Shown: piece by piece, positions 7,276-14,118 of the stretch
Position numbering within the stretch: the stretch's first letter is position 1
Layout of the letters: each line of letters starts with the position of its first letter
NCBI GenBank assembly: GCA_018375675.1
Contig: JAHACW010000049.1
Coordinates: 1-17,223 of the forward strand
Source of the DNA: Actinomyces sp.
Lineage (GTDB): Bacteria > Actinomycetota > Actinomycetes > Actinomycetales > Actinomycetaceae
DNA: 17,223 nt
Reading direction: 5' to 3'
Made by a program: the position numbers and the translations under genes
The notes under the pieces: model-generated
Told to the model about the DNA's origin: nothing
The model's input: only the letters and a program-made list of their open reading frames with translations
Databases searched by the model: none

Positions 7276-7416
7276 GAGCGTCGGGCGCACCGGGAGAACC
7301 TTCCACGCTCCGTCGCATTCGCCCGCTTCGAAGCGCTGCGCATCTGCTTCAAGATCGGCGTCGGTAACAGTGATTCCTCCAGCAAGGCGGTAGGTTTGTT
7401 CTGGTTTCATACTCAT
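7255..7416 (-). CDS. 53-aa protein resembling the N-terminal part of an RHH-type antitoxin, probably truncated
   Basis: The protein begins MSMKPEQTYRLAGGITVTDADLEADAQRFEAGECDGAWKVLPVRPTL and stops soon after. The pattern 'YRL-(D/G)G-x-(V/L)TD-x-D(L/I)E-x-x-A-x-x-(F/V)E-x-G' resembles the leader of small actinobacterial antitoxins that continue through a GRP motif into a ribbon-helix-helix domain. Here the protein ends before any such domain. AGGAG lies 5 nt before the chosen ATG at 7416, and a plausible promoter is present upstream, so it may still be expressed. The last codons overlap the ABC remnant and probably come from that sequence, which places a recombination joint near 7275. No toxin gene is adjacent. 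The family match is from memory and uncertain. Confidence 0.6.
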   Translation of the reverse strand: MSMKPEQTYRLAGGITVTDADLEADAQRFEAGECDGAWKVLPVRPTLSGFDLR

Positions 7417-7434
7417 TGCCTCTCCTCTCAGGTG

Positions 7435-7463
7435 CAAATATTTCTGTCATCATTTTCTGTGAA
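7435..7463 (-). promoter_or_regulatory. Candidate promoter of the 53-aa antitoxin-like gene
   Basis: On the minus strand, TTCACA (7458-7463, five of six to the -35 consensus) and TATTTG (7435-7440) are separated by exactly 17 bp. They would start a transcript about a dozen nt before the ATG, leaving room for the SD. The DNA between smc and this gene is locally A/T-rich. Confidence 0.45.
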
Positions 7464-7518
7464 GGCGCGGCCATTGCGACCAGATGCAACGGCTCCATCC
7501 GCGCGAGAACGCTGCCCC

Positions 7519-10500
7519 CTAGTCCGCCAGGCGCTGGGACACCACCGTCGTGACGCCGTCGCGCATCGTGACGCCGTAGAGGGCGTCCGCGATCTCCATC
7601 GTGCGCTTCTGGTGGGTGATGACGATCAGCTGCGAGGTTTCCTGCAGCTCCTTGAAGATGGCGAGCAGGCGCGTCAGGTTCATGTCGTCCAGGGCGGCCT
7701 CGACCTCGTCCATGACGTAGAACGGGGACGGGCGCGCCTTGAAGATCGCGACCAGGAACGCGATCGCGGCCAGGGAACGCTCGCCGCCCGACAGCAGCGA
7801 CAGGCGCTTGACCTTCTTGCCCGCGGGGCGAGCTTCGATCTCGATACCCGTCGAGAGCATGTCGTCCGGGTCGGTGAGCACCAGGTCGCCCTGGCCGCCC
7901 GGGAACAGCACGCCGAACACGTGCTCGAACTGCTCGCGCGTCTCGGCGAAGGCCGACGCGAAGGCCTCCTCCACCAGGCGATCCACGTCCTGCACGATGC
8001 GCAGCAGGTCCGCCTTCGACGACTTGAGGTCTTGGACCTGGTCCACTAAGAACTTGTGCCGCGAGGCCAGCGCCTCGTGCTCCTCGAGCGCCAGCGGGTT
8101 GACGCGCCCCAGCTTCTCCAAGTCCTTCAGCGCCTTCGCAAGGGCCCGTTCCTGCTCGGCGCGCACGTACGCGCTTGGCTCGGCGGCCGCGGCCTTTTCC
8201 ACCTGATCGGGGTCGAGCGGCAGCATCGGCACCAGCATCTGCGGCCCGAACTCGGCGAGCAGCTGCTCGGGTTCGAGGGACAGCTCCTCCAGGGCGCGCC
8301 GTTGGAGATCCTCGACGCGCAGGCGCGTCTGCTCGGCCGCGATCTGCCCCTGGTGAGCCGAGGCCGTGGCCTCCGACAGCTCCGCGCTCAGCCGGTCCAG
8401 GGCGCGGCGGGCATCCGAGACCTCCTGGGAGACCTGGGAGCGCCGCTCGCTCAGGCGGTCACGCTCGGCGGCGGCCTGGGACAGGGCTCGCTCGGCGGCC
8501 TCAAGGGCGACGCGGGCAGCTGCCTCCACGTCCGAGGCCGTGGCCAGCTCCGTCTTTCGTGCGGCCTCGCGCCGGGCGTAGCGGGCGCGCTCCTCGCGCT
8601 CGGCGGCGGCAGCCTGGCGCAGGGAGCGGGCGCGGGAGGCGGTGCGCCGCGATTGTTCTTCGAGGGCACGCAGGCTCAGGCGCGCCTCGTTTTCAGCCTC
8701 GCGGGCCTCGCGCGCGGCGCGGGACGCGGCGTCGGCACGGGCCTGCGCGTCTTCAAGGGATTCGGGCGGGCCGACGGTGTCGGCGCCGTCAAGGCGGGCG
8801 CGGGCGGCAACGTCCTGCTCACGGGCCCACGTGACCTGCTCGTCGGCGCGGCGCGCCACGTCGTGGGCGCGCTCGGCCTCGGCGCGGGCTGCCTGCGCGG
8901 CCGACTGGGCGCGGGCCAGCTCCTGGGCTTCCTTGGCGCGCTGCGCGTCTTCCTCACGCAGGGCCTTCAGAGCGTCGTTTGCCTCGCGGATGCAGCGGTC
9001 CAGGTGGGCGTTTGCCTCGCCGAGCTGCTCGGACACCTCGGCCATGCGGGCCTGGGCGGCCTCGGCCTGCGCGCACGCCTCCTCGTAGTCTGCACGCACG
9101 GAGAGCACGGAGGAGGCCTGGCGGCCACCCTCCACCGACCAGGAGCGCAGCACGTCGCCGCCCGACGTGACGACGGCGCGCACGCCGGGCACGTCCAGCA
9201 CAGCAGCGGCGGTCTCAAGCGAGCAGGCGACGACCCCGTCCAGCAGAGAGGCCAGCGGCGCGGCGGCCCCCTCGCAGGCGACGACGTCGGCAAGCCACGT
9301 CGCGCCCTCGGGCAGCTCGGCGCGGGCGCCGCCACCGGTCCTATCCGCAGGATCGTCGGAAGAATCAGAAGAATCAGATGCCACGACCAACCGCAGCGAG
9401 CGCCCGGCCGCGCGGGCAGCGTCCAGCTCGCCCAGGCCTCGGGCGAGGGAGTCGACGACGACCGCGTCGGCGAAAGGTGCCAGCGCGGCGGCGACGGCAT
9501 CTTCGAAACCGGGTGTGACGTGCAGGAGGGGTGCGACCTGACCGAGAACGCCGGGCCGTCCCAGCAGCTCGGCGGTGCCGTCCTCGGGGGCGAGCAGCTG
9601 CTCGAGCGCGTCGCGACGGGCCTCCCAGCGCGCGCGGTCAGCGCGGGCCTCGCGCTCGACGCCGAGCAGCTCGTCCACGCGGGCGCGCGCGGCGTCGCGG
9701 CGGGCAGAGGCCTCGGCGTGTGCGCGGGCCGCTCCCCCGCTGGCTTCTTCCTCGGACGAGGCTCCCTCAGCGGCGGACGCGTCCCCGGAGCCCACAGACG
9801 ACGCGGGCACGGCCTTCTCGGCGGCCTCGGCGCGCTCCTGCGCCGCGCGGTATGCACCCCAGGCACGGTCGGCCTCGGCGATCGCTGCCTCCAGGCGAGA
9901 CGCGGCGGTGGACGCGTCTCCTGTCAGACGCGCAACCTTCTCGCGGTGGTCAGCGATGACGCGGTTGACGCGGGCGAGCTCGCGGGACGCGGAATCGTCG
10001 GCATCCTCGGCGGCCTCGCGCGCGCGAGTCGCGGACGTCAGGGCAGAGCGCGCCTCTTCGACTTGAGCGACCAGCGCAGCGTCCTCGGCGCCGGCGACGC
10101 GGGCGCGCTCGTCGAGGGTGTCGGGATCCTCGCCGCCCGGGGGCAGCTCGGGGGTCGCGCGCAGGGAGACCTTCTGGGTCGCGGCCATCAGCGTGCCGCG
10201 CAGGCGCTCGGTGATCGTGGTCAGGGATTGCCAGTCGGCAGATGCCTGGTCGAGCGCCGGCGAGGACGCGCGCTCCGCATCCTCCAGCCGCGCAAGCTCG
10301 GCGCGCGCGGCGGCTATCTGCTCTTCGAGCGAGGCACGGCGCTCGGCCGCGGACTCATCCGATGCCTCGAGCACCGACAGCTTGGAAAGCGCAGAGGACA
10401 GGTCGTCGGCGAGTAGGCGGGCCTTCGCGTCGCGCACGCGCGCCTGGATGAGGGAGGCGCGCCGGGCCACCCGCGCCTGGCGGACCAGGGGACCCAGCTG

Positions 10501-11100
10501 GCGATGAATCTCGTTCGTCAGGTCCAGGACGCGCACGAGGTTCGCGTCCATGTCAGCCAGCTTCTTGAGCGCGCGCTCCTTACGCCGGCGATGCTTGAGG
10601 ACTCCCGCGGCCTCTTCGATGAAGCCGCGACGTTCCTCGGGCGTGGAGGACAGGATCGCGTCGAGCTGCCCTTGGCCGACGATGACGTGCATCTGACGGC
10701 CCATGCCCGTGTCGGAGAGAAGCTCCTGCACGTCCAGCAGCCTCGCCGGAGTGCCGTTGATGGAGTATTCGGAGCCGCCCCCGCGGAAGAGGGTGCGGCT
10801 GATCGTTACCTCGGAATACTCGATGTCGAGCAGCCCGTCGGTGTTGTCAATCGTCAGGTCCACCTGGGCGCGCCCCAACGCCGCGCGCCCAGATGTCCCC
10901 GCAAAAATCACGTCCGCCATTTGCCCGCCGCGCAGCGCGCGGGCACCCTGCTCGCCCATGACCCAGGCGAGAGCGTCGACGACGTTGGATTTACCCGACC
11001 CGTTGGGGCCGACGACGCACGTGATGCCCGGTTGGAGGGCGAGCGTGGTCGCACTGGCGAAGGACTTAAAGCCCCGCAGCGTCAGGTTCTTGAGGTACAC
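7519..11100 (-). CDS. smc: Chromosome segregation ATPase SMC
   Basis: A 1193-aa SMC protein, normal length for bacterial condensin. It has Walker A GPNGSGKS (31-38), an R-loop region ending EEAAGVLKHRRRK, two long coiled-coil arms around a central hinge (about 500-660), ABC signature LSGGE (about 1103-1107), Walker B FYVMDEVEAALD (about 1127-1138) and H-loop ITHQ. It forms an ATP-driven loop-extruding ring with ScpA/ScpB, neither encoded here. The coding start is GTG (11100). AAGG touches it directly, too close for an SD, while a TANNNT box (TAACCT) sits 6 nt upstream, so leaderless initiation is possible. Oddities: a Ser/Glu-rich stretch before the hinge and a DSSDSSDD microrepeat within it. 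It is the last gene of the dhaKLM-ndk-smc run, not beside ftsY. Confidence 0.97.
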   Translation of the reverse strand: MYLKNLTLRGFKSFASATTLALQPGITCVVGPNGSGKSNVVDALAWVMGEQGARALRGGQMADVIFAGTSGRAALGRAQVDLTIDNTDGLLDIEYSEVTISRTLFRGGGSEYSINGTPARLLDVQELLSDTGMGRQMHVIVGQGQLDAILSSTPEERRGFIEEAAGVLKHRRRKERALKKLADMDANLVRVLDLTNEIHRQLGPLVRQARVARRASLIQARVRDAKARLLADDLSSALSKLSVLEASDESAAERRASLEEQIAAARAELARLEDAERASSPALDQASADWQSLTTITERLRGTLMAATQKVSLRATPELPPGGEDPDTLDERARVAGAEDAALVAQVEEARSALTSATRAREAAEDADDSASRELARVNRVIADHREKVARLTGDASTAASRLEAAIAEADRAWGAYRAAQERAEAAEKAVPASSVGSGDASAAEGASSEEEASGGAARAHAEASARRDAARARVDELLGVEREARADRARWEARRDALEQLLAPEDGTAELLGRPGVLGQVAPLLHVTPGFEDAVAAALAPFADAVVVDSLARGLGELDAARAAGRSLRLVVASDSSDSSDDPADRTGGGARAELPEGATWLADVVACEGAAAPLASLLDGVVACSLETAAAVLDVPGVRAVVTSGGDVLRSWSVEGGRQASSVLSVRADYEEACAQAEAAQARMAEVSEQLGEANAHLDRCIREANDALKALREEDAQRAKEAQELARAQSAAQAARAEAERAHDVARRADEQVTWAREQDVAARARLDGADTVGPPESLEDAQARADAASRAAREAREAENEARLSLRALEEQSRRTASRARSLRQAAAAEREERARYARREAARKTELATASDVEAAARVALEAAERALSQAAAERDRLSERRSQVSQEVSDARRALDRLSAELSEATASAHQGQIAAEQTRLRVEDLQRRALEELSLEPEQLLAEFGPQMLVPMLPLDPDQVEKAAAAEPSAYVRAEQERALAKALKDLEKLGRVNPLALEEHEALASRHKFLVDQVQDLKSSKADLLRIVQDVDRLVEEAFASAFAETREQFEHVFGVLFPGGQGDLVLTDPDDMLSTGIEIEARPAGKKVKRLSLLSGGERSLAAIAFLVAIFKARPSPFYVMDEVEAALDDMNLTRLLAIFKELQETSQLIVITHQKRTMEIADALYGVTMRDGVTTVVSQRLAD

Positions 11101-11120
11101 CCTTGCAGGTTAGCCGCGAG

Positions 11121-11591
11121 TCAGTAAATCTCCGGGAACCACAGGGAGATTTCGCGCGTTGCGTTGTCCACAGAGTCCGAACCGTGGATCAGGTTCTCCA
11201 TGTGGGGGCTGTTCCACGCGCGACCGAGGTCGCCGCGGATCGTGCCCGCGGGGGCCGTCGTCGGGTCGGTCGAGCCCATGAGGACGCGCATACCCTCGAC
11301 GACGCGCTGGCCTTCGACGATGATGGCGACGACCGGGCCGGAGCTCATGAACTCCAGGAGGCCCTCGAAGAAGGGCTTGTCCTTGTGGTCGGCGTAGTGC
11401 TCGGCGAGCAGCTCGCGGGAGGCGATCATGAGCTTGAGGCCCTTGATCGTGTAGCCCTTGGCCTCGATGCGGCGCAGGATCTCACCGGTCAGGCCGCGGG
11501 CGTAGCCGTCGGGCTTCACGACGATGAGGGTGTGCTCCAGGGTGGGGTCGAGAAGGTGCTGAGGCTCCAGCAGAACACTCTTAGCGCTCAC
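11121..11591 (-). CDS. ndk: Nucleoside diphosphate kinase
   Basis: A 156-aa enzyme that transfers the gamma-phosphate of ATP onto NDPs through a phospho-histidine. Visible motifs: HTLIVVKPDGYARGLTGEI (20-38) and the active site NLIHGSDSV (133-141), where His136 is the catalytic residue. The family is usually near 136-140 residues, so there are about 17 extra N-terminal residues (MSAKSVLLEPQHLLDPT). The start is GTG at 11591, with AAAGGAG 5 nt upstream. No other in-frame start fits, so the extension appears genuine. The GTG overlaps the dhaM stop by 4 nt (GTGA), indicating translational coupling. smc follows after 20 nt. Confidence 0.96.
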   Translation of the reverse strand: MSAKSVLLEPQHLLDPTLEHTLIVVKPDGYARGLTGEILRRIEAKGYTIKGLKLMIASRELLAEHYADHKDKPFFEGLLEFMSSGPVVAIIVEGQRVVEGMRVLMGSTDPTTAPAGTIRGDLGRAWNSPHMENLIHGSDSVDNATREISLWFPEIY

Positions 11592-12340
11592 ATTGTCTCC
11601 TTTGATGATGAGGGTTGCTTAGTTGCGCTTTCCAGCATATCTGTCAGGGCCGCAACCGCCGCTGTGGCGTCTGCCCCATTGGCTTCGATGTGGACGCTCT
11701 GGCCTTGGGTGATACCCAGGGCCATGAGCTCCAGGACCGACCCGCCGTCCGCCCCGTTGACCGTGACCTCGGCGTCGAAGGTGCCCGCGAGGCGCACGAA
11801 GGCGGCGGCCGGGCGCGCGTGCAGGCCGACGGGGTCCGCGACGATCGCGTCCCCCTGCGCCCACGTCGACGAGGCCGGGGCCACTCCCCCGCCGGGTGCA
11901 CCTGCGGCGGGGCTGGGCACCTCCTGGGCGGGCGCCTCGTCCAGGCGCGGGGCCAAGGCGGCTGCAACATCGGCGACCTGGTCCAGGTCTTCACCGAGCT
12001 GGGCGCGCACGGAGGATGCGACGGCCCCTTCGACGAGGCAGGTGTCGACGAAGCGCACGCGCTCGGGCTCGTCGCTCATGTCGATGACGGATTCGACGGT
12101 CATCGTGGCCGAGCCGAGGTCGGTCAGCACGATGACGCCGCTGCCGTCCCCATCCACGGCCGCAAGGGCGGCCTCGAGGGCCCTCTCCACGAGGTCGTAG
12201 GAGGTGCCGATGCGGCCGTCCTCCGTGCCCCCGGCGGCCTCGAAGTGCACGTCGGGGGCCATCTGGGCGGCCAGCTCGCAGACTCCGGCGGCCAGGGAGG
12301 CCGAGTGAGAGACGATGAGATAAGAAACCCGCACGCTCAT
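11588..12340 (-). CDS. dhaM: PTS-dependent dihydroxyacetone kinase phosphotransferase subunit (EIIA-HPr fusion)
   Basis: A 250-aa protein of two PTS domains. The N-terminal EIIA(Man)-like domain contains LIVSHSASLAAGV with phosphorylatable His12, and the VLTDLGSATM block (71-80). An Ala/Pro linker (about 135-160) joins an HPr domain with DPVGLHARPAAAF (His174 in the GLHARPA motif) and the regulatory-site-like SVLELMALGI (Ser201). DhaM passes phosphate from the PTS to ADP bound on DhaL. E. coli DhaM additionally has an EI-like domain, which is absent here. The gene overlaps dhaL by 4 nt (ATGA) and ndk by 4 nt. Confidence 0.95.
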   Translation of the reverse strand: MSVRVSYLIVSHSASLAAGVCELAAQMAPDVHFEAAGGTEDGRIGTSYDLVERALEAALAAVDGDGSGVIVLTDLGSATMTVESVIDMSDEPERVRFVDTCLVEGAVASSVRAQLGEDLDQVADVAAALAPRLDEAPAQEVPSPAAGAPGGGVAPASSTWAQGDAIVADPVGLHARPAAAFVRLAGTFDAEVTVNGADGGSVLELMALGITQGQSVHIEANGADATAAVAALTDMLESATKQPSSSKETM

Positions 12341-12978
12341 GCCGCGCCGGCCTCGTCAGCTGCGCGCACGGCGGCGCGCAGGATGAGGGAGGTGGACACG
12401 GCGCCCGGGTCGAGGTGTCCGATGGAGCGTTCTCCCAGGTAGGAGGCTCGTCCCTTCGTGGCCCGCATGGGTTCCGTCGCGGCGGCTCCGGCCTCGGCGG
12501 CGGTGGCGGCGGCCTCGAGGACGGCGGCAGGATCGCTACCGGACTCGGCGGCCGTGCGGGCGGCCTCCAGGGCGGGCGTCCACGCGTCCACCATGGTCTT
12601 TTCGCCCGTGGTGGCCTTGCCTCGGGCCTGGATTCCGTCGAGCGCGCCCGCGATCACCGCGGCAACGCCCGCGCCGTCGAGGTCGCCGTCACCGGCGGCC
12701 TTGGATGCACGCAGGAACGCGGTCCCGTACAGGGGCCCGGCGGCGCCGCCAACCGTGGACATGAGGGTCTTGGCGACCGTCTTGAGGACCTCGGCGACGC
12801 TGGCCGGCTGGGCCTGGCCCAGGGCCTCGACGGCGGCCTTGAATCCGCGGTCCATGTTTTCGCCGTGGTCGCCATCCCCAATGGCTCGGTCGAGGTCCAC
12901 CAGGTAGTCGCGCTGCTCAGCGACGTCCGCCGCCGCCAGCTCGATCCACCGGCGTGCCCACGCTGCATCTAGGCTCAT
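12337..12978 (-). CDS. dhaL: Dihydroxyacetone kinase subunit DhaL (ADP-binding)
   Basis: A 213-aa DhaL. The Mg-ADP site DRAIGDGDHGENMDRGF contains Asp30, Asp35 and Asp37, the three coordinating aspartates. Further family motifs are GGAAGPLYGT (77-86), GEKTMVDAW (125-133) and KGRASYLGERSIGHLDPGA (175-193). In PTS-type systems DhaL keeps a tightly bound ADP that is rephosphorylated by DhaM, and it transfers the phosphate to dihydroxyacetone held by DhaK. AAGGAG precedes the ATG. There are 28 nt between dhaK and dhaL, and dhaM overlaps its end by 4 nt. Confidence 0.96.
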   Translation of the reverse strand: MSLDAAWARRWIELAAADVAEQRDYLVDLDRAIGDGDHGENMDRGFKAAVEALGQAQPASVAEVLKTVAKTLMSTVGGAAGPLYGTAFLRASKAAGDGDLDGAGVAAVIAGALDGIQARGKATTGEKTMVDAWTPALEAARTAAESGSDPAAVLEAAATAAEAGAAATEPMRATKGRASYLGERSIGHLDPGAVSTSLILRAAVRAADEAGAA

Positions 12979-13006
12979 CGTGTCTCTCCTTGTCCTGCCT
13001 CGCTGC

Positions 13007-13999
13007 TTACTTCCAGGCGACCGTGTTCACGGGCGCGTCGAAGAGCTCAAGGAGCTCATCGTCGGCGCGCATGAGGGTCACGGAGACGCCGGGCATCTCC
13101 AGGCTGGTGACGTAGTTGCCGACCATCTGGCGGGCGATCTCGATGCCGTCCTTCTTCAGCAGGGCGGCCAGGGCGCGGAAGCAAATGTAGAGCTCGGAGA
13201 CGGGAGTGCCGCCCATGCCGTTGACGAGGGCCACGACGCGCTCGCCTTCGGTCAGGCCCAGGTCTTCGCGCACGCGCTCGTAGAGTTCGGCGACGAGGCT
13301 GTCTGCGGTCTCCATGGAGCCGCGGCGGTATCCGGGCTCGCCGTGGATGCCGATGCCCAGCTCGATCTCGTCCTCTCCCAGGTCGAAGGAGGGCTTGCCG
13401 GCGTGGGGCACGGTGCAGGGGCCCAGGGCCAGGCCCATGGAGCGGGTCTGGTCGTTGACCTTGGTGGCGATGCGGGTGACTTCCTCGAGGGAGTCGCCGC
13501 GCTCGGCGGCAGCGCCCGCGATCTTCTCCACGAAGATCGTTCCGGCGACGCCGCGTCGGCCCGCCGTGTAGAGGGAATCTTCGACGGCCACGTCATCATT
13601 AACGACGACCGACGAGACCTTGATGTCTTCCATGTCGGCCAGCTCGGCCGCGGTCTCGAAGTTGAGGACGTCGCCCGTGTAGTTCTTGACGATGTGCAGG
13701 ACGCCCGCGCCGTGGTCGGCGGCCTTCGTGGCCTCCAGGATCGGGTCGGGGGTGGGCGACGTGAAGACCGCGCCGGGCACGGCCGCATCCAGCATGCCTT
13801 CGCCGACGAAGCCCGCGTGCAGGGGCTCGTGTCCAGATCCGCCGCCGGAGACGAGGCCGACCTTGCCCTCAGCCTTGGGGGCGTGACGGGTCACGAAGTC
13901 GGGCGAGTAATGGACATCGACGAGATCGGGGTGGGCCAGGGCGAAACCTTCGAGGGTTTCGCGGACGACGGCATGGACGTCATTGACGAGCTTCTTCAT
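13007..13999 (-). CDS. dhaK: Dihydroxyacetone kinase substrate-binding subunit DhaK
   Basis: A 330-aa DhaK. His219 in GIGIHGEPG is the residue that forms the covalent hemiaminal with dihydroxyacetone. GGGSGHEPLHAGF (52-64, with His57) and KNYTGD (105-110) line the substrate pocket. Length matches the PTS-type subunit rather than the ATP-dependent single-chain kinase (over 550 aa). The ATG at 13999 was chosen over one 24 nt upstream because AAGGAGG sits 4 nt before it and the protein then begins MKKLVNDV, the usual family start. First gene of dhaKLM; the product dihydroxyacetone phosphate enters glycolysis. Confidence 0.97.
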   Translation of the reverse strand: MKKLVNDVHAVVRETLEGFALAHPDLVDVHYSPDFVTRHAPKAEGKVGLVSGGGSGHEPLHAGFVGEGMLDAAVPGAVFTSPTPDPILEATKAADHGAGVLHIVKNYTGDVLNFETAAELADMEDIKVSSVVVNDDVAVEDSLYTAGRRGVAGTIFVEKIAGAAAERGDSLEEVTRIATKVNDQTRSMGLALGPCTVPHAGKPSFDLGEDEIELGIGIHGEPGYRRGSMETADSLVAELYERVREDLGLTEGERVVALVNGMGGTPVSELYICFRALAALLKKDGIEIARQMVGNYVTSLEMPGVSVTLMRADDELLELFDAPVNTVAWK

Positions 14000-14043
14000 G
14001 ATGCCTCCTTGCACATTGCTCATCTGTACTTGTACGCATGGTC

Positions 14044-14068
14044 AATCGTGCCACCTTTGAGCACGATT
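14044..14068. promoter_or_regulatory. Perfect 8-bp inverted repeat upstream of dhaKLM, candidate operator
   Basis: AATCGTGC and GCACGATT are exact complements separated by 9 nt. The repeat ends 45 bp before the dhaK start. On the minus strand a TTGACC (-35-like, 14038-14043) directly abuts it, so a bound regulator would touch the promoter. A clear -10 is not visible. No regulator gene is adjacent. It might instead be a second hairpin at the end of the folC transcript. Confidence 0.4.
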
Positions 14069-14070
14069 TC

Positions 14071-14110
14071 CCAACCGTGGCGGCCGCCACGATGCGGCCG
14101 CCCTGGTTGG
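14071..14110 (-). terminator. Long GC hairpin between folC and dhaK
   Basis: GGCGGCCGC (14079-14087) pairs with GCGGCCGCC (14094-14102) around a 6-nt loop. Outer arms CCAACC (14071-14076) and GGTTGG (14105-14110) extend it past a 2-nt mismatch on each side. It begins 8 nt after the folC stop. There is no U-run on the minus strand, so termination would be of the L-shaped or Rho-assisted kind. Confidence 0.6.
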
Positions 14111-14118
14111 GTTCCATC

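Noticed and set aside
8056..10416. Long plus-strand open frame (786 aa) opposite smc
   Set aside because: Antisense shadow of the Ala/Glu/Arg-rich coiled coils; Gly/Leu/Arg-rich translation without motifs.
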